A program made the translations under genes and the position numbers. A DNA stretch of 59,237 nucleotides, from positions 1 through 59,237 of the forward strand of contig CAYJGZ010000016.1 in assembly GCA_964370045.1 (NCBI GenBank). Direction: 5' to 3'. This DNA is from JAAYCI01 sp964370045. Its GTDB lineage: Bacteria; Bacillota; Clostridia; Oscillospirales; Ruminococcaceae. Shown here piece after piece: positions 7,826 through 16,700 of the stretch (positions within the stretch are counted from its first letter, which is position 1; the number at the start of each line of letters is the position of its first letter). The notes beneath the pieces are model-generated. The model was not told where the DNA came from. It did no database searches and saw only the letters and a list, made by a program, of their open reading frames with translations.

Positions 7826-9064
7826 TTGGCAGGTGGCGGCGGTGGCGAGAGAACAGAGAGCGCAACCCCTAAGCGACGACAGGACGAACGAAAAAAAGGT
7901 AATGTATTCAAGAGCCAGGAGCTTATTACGCTGGCGAGCCTGCTTGCGGCGCTGTATGCCATTCAGTTTTTCGGCAATATCATCCTACAACAGATAAGCG
8001 GCTCTTTCGAGAGGTTTTGGGGCCAGGCGGCGCTGATGAGCAGCATTGAGACGGGCGATGTATCCCAAATACTTATAAACGGCATCATAGTGTTTTTTAT
8101 AAGCGCTATGCCCCCACTGCTTGCCGCAGGGCTTGCGGCGGTGATAGTGACGGTGGCGCAAACACGCGGCCTTATGACGTTTTCATTGCTCGCGCCCAAG
8201 GGGGAGCGTCTTTCTCCGCTAAAGGGCATCAAAAAGATTTTGAGTATGCGAGGGCTTGTAGAGCTGATTAAGAGCATACTTAAAATTGTGATTTTGGGAT
8301 ATGTGGTGTACGGCGCATATGTGGAGCAGATTGGTAGCTTCGCACGCCTCATGGAGATGGAGTTCTTGGAGGTGATTTTTTACGCCGCCGCCTTCGTCAT
8401 GGATATTATCATGTCGGCCGCCATTATATTTGCGTTTTTGGCCGCTGCGGACTACATGTACCAGCGCTGGCAGTACGAAAAGGACATGCGCATGTCCAAG
8501 CAGGAGATAAAAGAGGAGTACAAGCAGACAGAGGGCGACCCGCAGATAAAGGGTCAAATTCGCCAAAAGCAGCGGCAGATGGCCATGAGCCGCATGATGG
8601 CAAACGTGCCCGAGGCGGATGTGGTGGTGCGAAACCCAACCCACTACGCCGTGGCGCTGAAGTACGAGCCGAAAAGCAACACAGCACCGATGGTTATAGC
8701 CAAGGGTGCGGACCTTATGGCGCTGCGTATAATAAAAGAGGCAGAGGCGCACGATGTGGAGGTGGTGGAAAATAAACCACTGGCACGAGGCCTTTACGAT
8801 GGTGTACCGCTGGACGCCCAAATACCCGAGCAGTTTTTTAAGCCGATAGCCGAGATACTCGCCTTTGTGTACAGCAAGAGCAAAAAGGAAAAGCACAAGA
8901 TGGTTACGCAGGATGCGGGCAAGTCGGCGAAGAGCTCTGCCAAAAAGGCAGGGGCGGCATCTGCCACAGGCTCAAAGGCATCGCCCGGCACTAAGAAGGG
9001 CGGCTCAAACAAAGCGACACCCCCTACCGACAGCGGCAAAGCACCGCCCGGCAACAGAGCATAA
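7826..9064 (+). CDS. flhB: Flagellar export switch protein FlhB
   Basis: Controls substrate specificity of flagellar export through self-cleavage. A TTG start at 7826 follows GCGAGGGGGG. The protein opens with ERTESATPKRRQDERKKGNV, the typical FlhB N-terminus, followed by four membrane segments. The cytoplasmic domain carries the autocleavage motif NPTH (VVVRNPTHYAVALKYEP, about residue 271). At 412 residues it is longer than the usual 350-380, owing to a Lys/Ala/Gly/Ser/Pro-rich, probably disordered tail of about 55 residues. Confidence 0.95.
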   Translation: MAGGGGGERTESATPKRRQDERKKGNVFKSQELITLASLLAALYAIQFFGNIILQQISGSFERFWGQAALMSSIETGDVSQILINGIIVFFISAMPPLLAAGLAAVIVTVAQTRGLMTFSLLAPKGERLSPLKGIKKILSMRGLVELIKSILKIVILGYVVYGAYVEQIGSFARLMEMEFLEVIFYAAAFVMDIIMSAAIIFAFLAAADYMYQRWQYEKDMRMSKQEIKEEYKQTEGDPQIKGQIRQKQRQMAMSRMMANVPEADVVVRNPTHYAVALKYEPKSNTAPMVIAKGADLMALRIIKEAEAHDVEVVENKPLARGLYDGVPLDAQIPEQFFKPIAEILAFVYSKSKKEKHKMVTQDAGKSAKSSAKKAGAASATGSKASPGTKKGGSNKATPPTDSGKAPPGNRA

Positions 9065-9095
9065 AGCACTTCATTAAAATAAGAGGTTTGAGCGT

Positions 9096-11159
9096 GTGAG
9101 GAGATTTAATCCCTTAAAAAACACCGTTGCAATCGCTGTGGTTGCAATTGTATTACTCATCATTATCCCGCTGCCTACGATGCTGCTGGATGTGATGTTT
9201 ATTCTCAACCTTGCCATAAGCTTTATCATCCTGATGACGGCGATGTACATAAAAGAGGCGCTGGACTTTTCCATCTTTCCCTCGCTACTTCTTATCACTA
9301 CGGTGCTTCGCCTTTCGCTGAACGTATCCGCCACCCGTCGTATTTTGTTTGCGGACGGCGATGCGGGTGCTGTTATACAAGCTTTTGGTGATTTTGTTAT
9401 CCAGGGAAATGCGGTTATCGGTTTTGTTATCTTCTTAATAATCGTGCTGTCGCAGTTTATTGTTATTACAAAGGGTACTGAGCGCGTGGCTGAGGTAAGC
9501 GCACGCTTTACGCTGGATGCTATGCCCGGCAAGCAGATGGCCATTGATGCGGACCTAAACTCCGGCCTTATAGACGAAAATGAGGCCAGGGCACGCCGAC
9601 AAAACATACAAAACGAGGCGGACTTTTTCGGTAGCATGGACGGTGCGATTAAGTTTGTTAAGGGCGATGCAATTATATCCATTGTCATCACCTTTATAAA
9701 CCTTATCGGCGGCATTATCATGGGCTTTTTGGGTGGCATAGGCGACCTAAACCAAATTATCGACATCTACGCCACCGCCACCATCGGTAACGGCCTTATG
9801 AGCCAGATACCCTCACTGCTTATCTCGGTGGCGGCGGGCATGGTGGTTACTCGCTCGTCCAACAGCTCCTCCTTGAACGACGTGATAGGCAAGCAGTTTA
9901 CAAGCCAGCCCATTGCGCTTATCATTGCAGGTGCGGCACTGCTGATACTTATCCCCATCGGCTTTCCCATGCTTTCGGTGATAATTATCAGCGCAGGGCT
10001 TATTGTGCTGGGTGCGATGATACTGCGCCGCAAAACCCAGCTGGAGAGCGTGCCCGCAGGCCCTGCGATGGACGCACCGCTGGAGGAGGTAACGAGCGAG
10101 GCTACCTACTACCGCAACATTGAAAACGTCTACACACTTTTGAACATAGAGCAGGTGGAGATGGAGTTTGGCTACTCGCTCCTGCCGCTGGTGGACGAGG
10201 CGAGCGGCGGCAGCTTTGTGGACAGGGTGGTAATGTTTCGCAAGCAGTTTGCGCAGGAGATGGGCATGGTTATCCCCTCGGTGCGCCTAAAAGACTCCGG
10301 CCAGCTGAACCCCAACCAATACACCATTCGCTTTAAGGGCGAGCAGGTGGCGATGGGCGATGTGCTCATAGACCATTACCTTGCGCTTGTGCCGGGCGAT
10401 ACAACCGAAAATGTGGACGGCATCGATGCCATAGAGCCTGCGTTCGGCATTCCGGCAAAGTGGATTAGCGAGGACAAAAAGGGCAGGGCGGAGCTTGCCG
10501 GATACACACTGGTGGATCCCACCAGCGTTATCATCACCCACCTTGCGGAGACGATACGCCAGCACGCACACGAGCTGCTTACACGGCAGGAAGTGAACAA
10601 CATGCTGGCAAACCTGCGCAAGGCGAACGAGACCATAGTGGAGGACACCGTTCCGTCGCTGCTCTCGGTGAGCGACCTACAAAAGGTGCTGGGCAACCTT
10701 CTTCGGGAGGGTGTGCCCATAAGAGACCTTGGCACGATACTCGAAACGCTGGGCGATTATGCCGCCGCAGTGAAGGACACGGACGTGCTCACCGAGTATG
10801 TGCGCCAGGCGTTGAAACGCACCATCTCGCACAGGTTTGCGGAGGCAGGACAGCTGAAAGTAATCACGCTGGATGCGCAGATAGAAAATACCATCATGAA
10901 TGCGGTGAAAAAGATGGAGGGCGGCAGCTACCTTGCGCTGGAGCCGGATGTAATTCAGGGTATTGTCACCGCCACAAATGCACAGGTGGAGCTTGTGAGG
11001 GAGCTTGTGCAGACGGTCATTGTGCTTAGCAGTCCCATTGTGCGAGTGTACTTCAAAAAGCTGATAGACCAGTTTTACCCCCGCATCACTGTATTGTCCT
11101 TCAACGAGATAGATACCGACATACAAATACAGGCGCTGGGGAATATATCGTTGAGCTAA
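9096..11159 (+). CDS. flhA: Flagellar export apparatus protein FlhA
   Basis: The 687-residue export-gate protein that receives chaperone-substrate complexes. The N-terminal half has about eight membrane segments and the FHIPEP region, seen as ALDFSIFPSLLLITTVLRLSLNVSATR and PGKQMAIDADLNSGLIDENEARARR. The C-terminal half (about residues 340-687) is the cytoplasmic ring domain. The GTG start at 9096 has AGAGG 8 nt upstream. Immediately after it, where flhF and flhG often lie, there is only a 109-bp gap and then the sigma factor gene. Confidence 0.95.
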   Translation: MRRFNPLKNTVAIAVVAIVLLIIIPLPTMLLDVMFILNLAISFIILMTAMYIKEALDFSIFPSLLLITTVLRLSLNVSATRRILFADGDAGAVIQAFGDFVIQGNAVIGFVIFLIIVLSQFIVITKGTERVAEVSARFTLDAMPGKQMAIDADLNSGLIDENEARARRQNIQNEADFFGSMDGAIKFVKGDAIISIVITFINLIGGIIMGFLGGIGDLNQIIDIYATATIGNGLMSQIPSLLISVAAGMVVTRSSNSSSLNDVIGKQFTSQPIALIIAGAALLILIPIGFPMLSVIIISAGLIVLGAMILRRKTQLESVPAGPAMDAPLEEVTSEATYYRNIENVYTLLNIEQVEMEFGYSLLPLVDEASGGSFVDRVVMFRKQFAQEMGMVIPSVRLKDSGQLNPNQYTIRFKGEQVAMGDVLIDHYLALVPGDTTENVDGIDAIEPAFGIPAKWISEDKKGRAELAGYTLVDPTSVIITHLAETIRQHAHELLTRQEVNNMLANLRKANETIVEDTVPSLLSVSDLQKVLGNLLREGVPIRDLGTILETLGDYAAAVKDTDVLTEYVRQALKRTISHRFAEAGQLKVITLDAQIENTIMNAVKKMEGGSYLALEPDVIQGIVTATNAQVELVRELVQTVIVLSSPIVRVYFKKLIDQFYPRITVLSFNEIDTDIQIQALGNISLS

Positions 11160-11268
11160 TCGTGGCGCAGGGTGCAAACAGGAGTGGGCGCGGAGCGTTG
11201 ATTTAGAAGTAAAGTTAAACGTGTTTTGTCCACATCACCGATATATGGCCGGTATAGGAGGTGTTGCT

Positions 11269-12057
11269 TTGGCAGAGCCGCAAACACAGTACAGCCTAAA
11301 AGAGCCGGAAAAGGTGCTGGAGCAATACCAAAAGACGGGCGATGCCGAGCTACGCAATGCACTGGTAATGCACTACAGCTACATTGCCAAAAGCGTGGCA
11401 CTTCAGATGCGTGGCATAACAGGCGGCTATGCGCAGGTGGAGGACATTGTAAACGAGGGCATCCTGGCGCTGATGGACTGCATAGACAAATACACCCCCG
11501 ATAAGGGAATGAAGTTTGAAAACTATGTGTACATGCGCCTGAAAAACGCCACCATAGACTTTGTGCGCAAGCAGGATTGGGTGCCAAGGCGTGTGCGCCG
11601 CACAGCACGTGAGGTGAACACCGCTTACAACGAGCTTGCCACAAAGCTGATGCGAGAGCCGACAAATTCGGAGCTGGCAGAGCACATGGGTGTATCGGAG
11701 CAGACTATTCAAAAGCACCTGAGCGAGATGAATGCGGGTGCTGTGCTCAGCTTTGAGGAGCTGCTTTCGGGGGATATGCACGGCAGTATGGAGCTTGGAA
11801 TGTTTGCCGCAAGCGGTGAAAGTATGCTACCCGAGTATGACCTTATGCAGGCGGAAATGCGCTTGCAGCTTGCGAAAGCTATTGAGATGCTGGGTGAAAA
11901 AGAACGGCTTGTAATCACTCTTTACTACTATGAGCGCCTAAAATTGCACGAAATAGCAACTATTATGGGCGTTAGTGAGTCCCGTGTGTCCCAAACGCAC
12001 TCAAAGGCTGTTTTGAAGATGCGCAGGCACTTAGAGGCGTACATTGCAGGTGTGTAG
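11269..12057 (+). CDS. fliA: Flagellar sigma factor, FliA/WhiG (SigD) family
   Basis: Sigma-28-type factor for late flagellar and chemotaxis genes, 262 residues. Region 2 is seen in AQVEDIVNEGILALMDCID and FENYVYMRLKNATIDFVRKQDWVPR, region 3 in PTNSELAEHMGVSEQTIQKHL, and region 4 in EKERLVITLYYYERLKLHEIA followed by a helix-turn-helix MGVSESRVSQTHSKA. The TTG at 11269 is chosen because a perfect AGGAGG lies 7 nt upstream; the longer frame from GTG 11221 would add 16 residues of poor quality. No anti-sigma factor FlgM is visible in the window. Confidence 0.93.
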   Translation: MAEPQTQYSLKEPEKVLEQYQKTGDAELRNALVMHYSYIAKSVALQMRGITGGYAQVEDIVNEGILALMDCIDKYTPDKGMKFENYVYMRLKNATIDFVRKQDWVPRRVRRTAREVNTAYNELATKLMREPTNSELAEHMGVSEQTIQKHLSEMNAGAVLSFEELLSGDMHGSMELGMFAASGESMLPEYDLMQAEMRLQLAKAIEMLGEKERLVITLYYYERLKLHEIATIMGVSESRVSQTHSKAVLKMRRHLEAYIAGV

Positions 12058-12175
12058 GTACACAATTGACACATGTATTGTTAAGCTGAAAAGAAAACTT
12101 TGTGATATGAGGGACTGATTGATTTTTTGTCATATTTACGTTACAAAGCCATGATGCAGACAAGGAGAAAAAACT

Positions 12176-12919
12176 ATGTTACAAGGCTTTTACAGCGCGG
12201 CATCCGGAATGCTGATGCAACAGCGCAACCTGAATGTAATATCCAACAACCTTGCCAACTCTCAGACACCCGGTTTTCGTAGCAACCGCCTTGTGTCCAC
12301 CACGTTTGAGCAGTCATTTTTGGCACGCATTGAGTCGTACAACAGTGATTATATAGGCACGGGTGAGCCTATACGCATTGTGGACGAGGTGGCGAACCTT
12401 TGGCAAAACGGCGGCGTTACCGAAACGGGAAGGCCCTTTGACTTTGCGATTACCGACTACGGTTTTTTCAACATCCAAGGGGAAGACGGCGCAACCTACC
12501 TTACACGAAACGGCCAGTTTGACCTGGACGATGAGGGTTACTTGATTTTGCGTGACCAGGGGCGTGTTTTGGGAACGGGCGGTGCGCCTATACTGGTGGG
12601 TACCAGCAACATCAGCGTGAACGAGGATGGCGTTATTACAAACTCGGAGACGGGTGCGGCCATTGATGCGCTGGGAATCACGGTGCCCACGGCGGATGCG
12701 GTGGTGGAGCAGGCACGCAACGGAATGTACACCGCAACGGCCACCGAGGCGGCGCTGAACCCTATGGTGGTGCAGGGCGGCTACGAGCAGAGCAACGTGG
12801 ACTACACGCAGGAGCTTTCCGCCATGATTATGGCCCAGCGCAACTTTTCCACTGCATCGCAGGCACTTCAGATGATAGATGAGACATATGCAAAAGCGGT
12901 AAATATTGCCTCGCTGTAG
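12176..12919 (+). CDS. Flagellar rod/hook-basal body protein (FlgF/FlgG family, FlhO-like)
   Basis: A 247-residue axial rod protein. It has the N-terminal basal-body rod motif (LQGFYSAASGMLMQQRNLNVISNNLANSQTPGF, split as ANLAN-type box) and the C-terminal family motif QSNVDYTQELSAMIMAQRNFSTASQALQMID. Its position just after the sigma gene, as the first of a pair, matches flhO in Bacillus. An AAGGAG ribosome site precedes the ATG. The assignment to FlgF or FlgG cannot be made from sequence alone. Confidence 0.9.
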   Translation: MLQGFYSAASGMLMQQRNLNVISNNLANSQTPGFRSNRLVSTTFEQSFLARIESYNSDYIGTGEPIRIVDEVANLWQNGGVTETGRPFDFAITDYGFFNIQGEDGATYLTRNGQFDLDDEGYLILRDQGRVLGTGGAPILVGTSNISVNEDGVITNSETGAAIDALGITVPTADAVVEQARNGMYTATATEAALNPMVVQGGYEQSNVDYTQELSAMIMAQRNFSTASQALQMIDETYAKAVNIASL

Positions 12920-13161
12920 ATGTGGCAAAGTATAGTAAGATAGAACAAAATATGGTATAATGTAAGTATTACTATAGCAGTGTGATTTGCATATGGTGCT
13001 TGCAAAGAGCTGAGATGCAATGCCGGTAAAAAGCACAAGCTCATCCCTGCGTAGCTCGTGATGCCACACCATCGGGTGGCGGAAAAAATATTGTAACAAC
13101 GCACAGAAATATTACTTTGCCGAGAACACGCTTTGTTTTGTGAGCAATGGGAGGAAGACTA
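12920..13161 (+). promoter_or_regulatory. Promoter (extended -10) and structured leader before the second rod gene
   Basis: TGG-TATAAT at 12953-12961 forms an extended -10 box without a clear -35. The roughly 190-nt leader after it contains complementary GAGCT/AGCTC segments near 13008-13060 and a GCCAC/GTGGC hairpin near 13063-13080. The segment GAGATGCAATGCCGG loosely resembles part of a c-di-GMP-I riboswitch, but the rest of that motif is not evident. A local promoter would let the second rod gene and cheC-cheD-fapA be expressed separately. Confidence 0.4.
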
Positions 13162-13908
13162 ATGAGCACTATTGCATTTTATAACGGAGCGGCAGGCATG
13201 ATTGCCTACCAAAATGCACTTAATGTGACAGGACATAACATCGCAAATGTGCAGACGAACGGATACAAAAATCAAAGAGCCGCCTTTGATGCGCTTTTGT
13301 ACACTCGTATGAACACAAATGTAGAGGGCGAGCATCTGGTGGGTCACAGCGTAAAGCAGGAGTATGTGGACCAAATAATGCTACAGTCCAGCCTTGACCA
13401 GACATATCGTGAGCTGGATTTTGCGCTGGTGGGCAACGGCTTTTTCCAGGTGGAGGACGACGGACAGCTTGAATATACCCGCAACGGAAACTTTCAGCTG
13501 TCGGTGGAGGGTACCACCGCAACGCTGGTGACTAATGACGGTGCATATGTGCTGGGCACAGACGGCCAGCGCATTACCATCCCACAGCAGCCGGACGGCT
13601 CGTACGACTATGAGGGAATAACCCAGCGCCTTGGGGTGTATAGGTTCCCCAATCAATGGGGGCTTATTCCGCAAAACAATGCACGCTATACCGAAAGCGA
13701 CAACTCGGGCGCGGCGGTGCTGACATCGCCTGCGGATGTTCCGCAGGAAAACCCACTGGAGGTTTTGCAGGGTGCTTTGGAGCGCTCGTCGGTAGACTTG
13801 GCCACAGAAATGGTCAACATGATAACGTATCAGCGTTCGTTCCAAATAAACTCTCGTGTACTGCAAACAGCGGACGAAATAGCGCAGGAAATAAACAACC
13901 TTAGGTAG
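13162..13908 (+). CDS. Flagellar rod/hook-basal body protein (FlgG family, FlhP-like)
   Basis: Second rod-type protein, 248 residues from the ATG at 13162, chosen because GGGAGGAAG lies just upstream (the in-frame ATG at 13147 lies before that site). The N-terminus carries NGAAGMIAYQNALNVTGHNIANVQTNGY, the rod motif in two parts, and the C-terminus LERSSVDLATEMVNMITYQRSFQINSRVLQ is the FlgG/FlgE-type end. It is a paralogue of the preceding gene but only distantly similar in the centre. Together they probably form proximal and distal rod. Confidence 0.9.
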   Translation: MSTIAFYNGAAGMIAYQNALNVTGHNIANVQTNGYKNQRAAFDALLYTRMNTNVEGEHLVGHSVKQEYVDQIMLQSSLDQTYRELDFALVGNGFFQVEDDGQLEYTRNGNFQLSVEGTTATLVTNDGAYVLGTDGQRITIPQQPDGSYDYEGITQRLGVYRFPNQWGLIPQNNARYTESDNSGAAVLTSPADVPQENPLEVLQGALERSSVDLATEMVNMITYQRSFQINSRVLQTADEIAQEINNLR

Positions 13909-14024
13909 TGCATAAAGCAGGAGCGCTTGGCATTTACTAACGGGGTGAAGAGCTTTGTGGGTAAAGTGCGAAAAATGTCGTAAGTAAGCATAAAATAATG
14001 TGCTATTGTCAAGGAGGAAACTCT

Positions 14025-14645
14025 ATGGAGCTGTACGATTACAGTAAACTGAACGAAATGCACGTGGACATGCTACGTGAAATTGCAAATATGGGAACAG
14101 GAAATGCCGCAACATCTCTTGCGCAGATGTTACAGCGCCCCATAAACATACAAGTGCCCAAAGTTAGTTTTTTGGACTATGCGGCGGCCAGCGAAAATAT
14201 GGGCGGGCCTGAGACGGTGATGGTGGGCATGATGCTCACGCTGAAGCGTGATGTTACCGGAATGCTTATGTTTGTTATGAAGGAAGAGTTTGCACACATG
14301 GTGCTAAACTCGCTACTTGGGCAGAGCTTTGCCAGTTTCACAGAGATAGACGAGATGGGCATGTCTGCCATGCGTGAGATAGGCAATATTATGGCTGCCT
14401 CTTATGTGAATGCTATTAGCCAAATTACAGGCCTTACGATAGATATTTCCCCGCCCGACATGACAGTGGATATGGTGGGTTCTATACTTAGTGTGCCTGC
14501 CATTCATTTTGCCAATATTAGCGATAAAGTGATATTTATTGAAGATGAGTTTGGTGGCAATAAGGATGAGGTTAGCAACATATTGCTTATTCCGGAAGTG
14601 GACTCACTTGAACTCATTTTGGAGAAACTGGGAGCCGGTTTATGA
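14025..14645 (+). CDS. cheC: CheY-P phosphatase CheC
   Basis: A 206-residue CheC-family protein. It has two E-x-x-N active-site helices, in LREIANMGTGNAATSLAQML (about residues 16-35) and MREIGNIMAASYVNAISQI, both intact, so it is predicted to be active on phospho-CheY and to bind CheD. The ATG at 14025 follows AAGGAGGAAA; the longer frame from 13998 has no ribosome site. The stop overlaps the cheD ATG (ATGA), giving a coupled cheC-cheD pair as in Bacillus. Confidence 0.93.
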   Translation: MELYDYSKLNEMHVDMLREIANMGTGNAATSLAQMLQRPINIQVPKVSFLDYAAASENMGGPETVMVGMMLTLKRDVTGMLMFVMKEEFAHMVLNSLLGQSFASFTEIDEMGMSAMREIGNIMAASYVNAISQITGLTIDISPPDMTVDMVGSILSVPAIHFANISDKVIFIEDEFGGNKDEVSNILLIPEVDSLELILEKLGAGL

Positions 14646-15124
14646 GCAACATTACGATAGGAATATCAGACTTGAACGTAGCAAGAGCGCCGGATGTGCT
14701 GGTGACTTATGCGCTTGGTTCTTGTGTGGGCATTTGCTTGTACGATGAGCATGCGAAAGTGGCAGGCATGTCGCATATTTTGTTGCCATCTTCAGCACAA
14801 ATGCCCGGAAATAAAACGCCTATGAAGTTTGCAGATACAGCAATTCCCATGCTTATGGTGAAAATGCAGGCCATGGGCGCACGCCCTACACAACTGAGGG
14901 CAAAGATAGCGGGCGGTGCGCAGATGTTCGCCTCCTCCACAAACGATGCCATTGCGAATATAGGCGCACGTAATGTGGCGGCGGTAAAAGCAACACTTCA
15001 GCGCTTGCGCATCCCTATTATGAAGGAAAACACGGGAGAAAACTACGGACGTACGCTTTTGTTTAACGCGGTGGACTACAAGATGATAGTGAGAAGCCCT
15101 AAGCGTCCGGAATGGACGGGCTAA
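14642..15124 (+). CDS. cheD: Chemoreceptor glutamine deamidase CheD
   Basis: Deamidates glutamines in chemoreceptors and is controlled by CheC. It has 160 residues. Catalytic Cys28 is in LGSCVGICLYD and His45 in AGMSHILLP, with Thr22 just before; the conserved AKIAGGAQMF and TGENYGRT segments follow. It is cytoplasmic. A chemoreceptor that could be a substrate is encoded at 39711-41498. Confidence 0.95.
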   Translation: MSNITIGISDLNVARAPDVLVTYALGSCVGICLYDEHAKVAGMSHILLPSSAQMPGNKTPMKFADTAIPMLMVKMQAMGARPTQLRAKIAGGAQMFASSTNDAIANIGARNVAAVKATLQRLRIPIMKENTGENYGRTLLFNAVDYKMIVRSPKRPEWTG

Positions 15125-15155
15125 ACCTTTATGAGTGCGGAAAGAGGTGGCCGAA

Positions 15156-16595
15156 ATGTCGGAGATAAACGGGCAAGGCTTTGTAGAGGATGTTGTGACG
15201 GATGGCATAATTGAAGAGCAAAAAGCACATAGCGCAAAAATGTATGTGAGCATTAGTGAGGATGCACTGAGTGCGTATGCTCTAATTGAAGAGCCGGATG
15301 GCGAGGGCGCACACATCACAATGGAGGACATACGTGCGGCGCTGGAAAAGGCGAATGTCGTTTTTGGCGTGAACGAGTGGGCATTGCAAAAGCTTGCTGT
15401 GCCCACTTATGGTGAAAAAATACAGGTGGCGAGCGGTGTGCCTGCAAAGGATGGCACAGACGGGGTGTGCACCGAGTATTTTTCTCGCGAGATAGAGAGA
15501 AGCCAAAAAACACGTGATGATGGCACGGTGGACTACAGAGAGCTGAATGTCGTGCGGCAGGTGCAAAAGGGGACGCTGATATGTGAATGCACTGAACCTG
15601 TTCCGGGCGAAAACGGTACAACAGTGCAGGGCAAAGCCATAAAGGCACGTGAAGCAAAGAAGGCCATGCCGCTTGTAGGGGAAAACACACGAACCACCGA
15701 AGATGGCCTGCGCACAGAGGCCGCTGTTGCGGGGCACCTTGCGTTTCGTGACGGACGCTTTGTGGTGGAAGAGGTTTTCCGTGTGAAGGACATAGACTAC
15801 GAAGTCGGAAATATAACATTCCTTGGGGATGTGCACGTGGGCGGCAACATGCAGGACGGCTTTGAGATACACTCGGGCGGCACGGTGACACTGTGCGGTC
15901 AGGTGGGTGCTGTGGTAATAAAAGCGCAGGACATTGTGATTGAAAAGGGTATAAACGGCACAGGCAAGGCGGAAATACGTGCCGAAAAGACACTTAAGGC
16001 AGGCTTTGTGGAGAGCTGTAACCTTTATGTTGGCGAGGAAATTAACGTTGCGTCTTTGATTAACTGCCATGTGGAGTGCGAGGGCGATGTAATTGTCACA
16101 GGCGGCAAGGGCGTAATATGCGGTGGTAAAATCACCGCTTTTGGCTCCGTAAAGGCTAAAGTAGTGGGCAATGAGTCGAACATGCTTACCACTATAGTGA
16201 TGGGAATTACGCCAAAGCTTTTGGAGGAGCGCAAGTATCTGGAAAGCCAGCTTTCTGACGTGACAAAACACATTGACGAGATACAAAAGAACCTTGCATA
16301 CGTGGAGCGCCTGCTGGAGGATGGCAGGCCGATACCGCCTGATAGAATTCAGTTTTGCAAGCGTGCACGTATACAGTTGCCAATGACTGAAAAAAAGCGT
16401 GAGCAGATACAGCAAAACCTACAAGAAATTGATGTGAAGTTATACGATGTGAACAGCTCCACACTTACGGCGAACCTTATCTATCCACCAACAAGGGTGA
16501 GTATAGGCTCGGCCAGCAATAACTTGATTGAGCAACGTAGCATGTGCCGTGTGTTCAAGAATAGTGATGGCGATGTGGTATTCGGCTCTGCGTGA
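15156..16595 (+). CDS. fapA: FapA family protein (DUF342, flagellar assembly protein A)
   Basis: A 479-residue protein of the DUF342/FapA family, often encoded at the end of flagellar operons. It has an alpha/beta N-terminal part, then a repeat-rich right-handed beta-helix core (about residues 220-330: GNITFLGDVHVGGNMQDGF, GGTVTLCGQVGAVVIKA, KTLKAGFVESCNLYVGEEI). A coiled-coil segment (EERKYLESQLSDVTKHIDEI, about residues 345-420) and a small C-terminal domain follow. The ATG at 15156 is favoured by AGAGGTGG five bases upstream over GTG 15135. The precise role is not established. It ends the operon 25 bp before a terminator. Confidence 0.88.
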   Translation: MSEINGQGFVEDVVTDGIIEEQKAHSAKMYVSISEDALSAYALIEEPDGEGAHITMEDIRAALEKANVVFGVNEWALQKLAVPTYGEKIQVASGVPAKDGTDGVCTEYFSREIERSQKTRDDGTVDYRELNVVRQVQKGTLICECTEPVPGENGTTVQGKAIKAREAKKAMPLVGENTRTTEDGLRTEAAVAGHLAFRDGRFVVEEVFRVKDIDYEVGNITFLGDVHVGGNMQDGFEIHSGGTVTLCGQVGAVVIKAQDIVIEKGINGTGKAEIRAEKTLKAGFVESCNLYVGEEINVASLINCHVECEGDVIVTGGKGVICGGKITAFGSVKAKVVGNESNMLTTIVMGITPKLLEERKYLESQLSDVTKHIDEIQKNLAYVERLLEDGRPIPPDRIQFCKRARIQLPMTEKKREQIQQNLQEIDVKLYDVNSSTLTANLIYPPTRVSIGSASNNLIEQRSMCRVFKNSDGDVVFGSA

Positions 16596-16620
16596 TGTGT
16601 GCGCAAAGCATGTGGAAAAC

Positions 16621-16649
16621 AAAAACCTCCGTATATCGGAGGTTTTTTT
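16621..16649. terminator. Bidirectional intrinsic terminator after fapA
   Basis: AAACCTCCG pairs with CGGAGGTTT around a short TATAT loop, with a T-run on the plus side and an A-run on the other side that reads as T-run on the minus strand. It closes the flagellar operon and can also end the convergent glycosyltransferase transcript. Confidence 0.85.
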
Positions 16650-16700
16650 GTGTGAAAGTAAAATTTTACATTAAAACAGAAGTGGTAGTGATACAAATCA

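Noticed and set aside
12980..13070. c-di-GMP-I riboswitch
   Set aside because: Only one short segment resembles the motif; the GAAA tetraloop/receptor and conserved core are not seen.
16666..16700. Glycosyltransferase reading extended to a stop at 16666
   Set aside because: It depends on treating the 100 N as real length; the repeat phase shows that the true frame ends at 16701.
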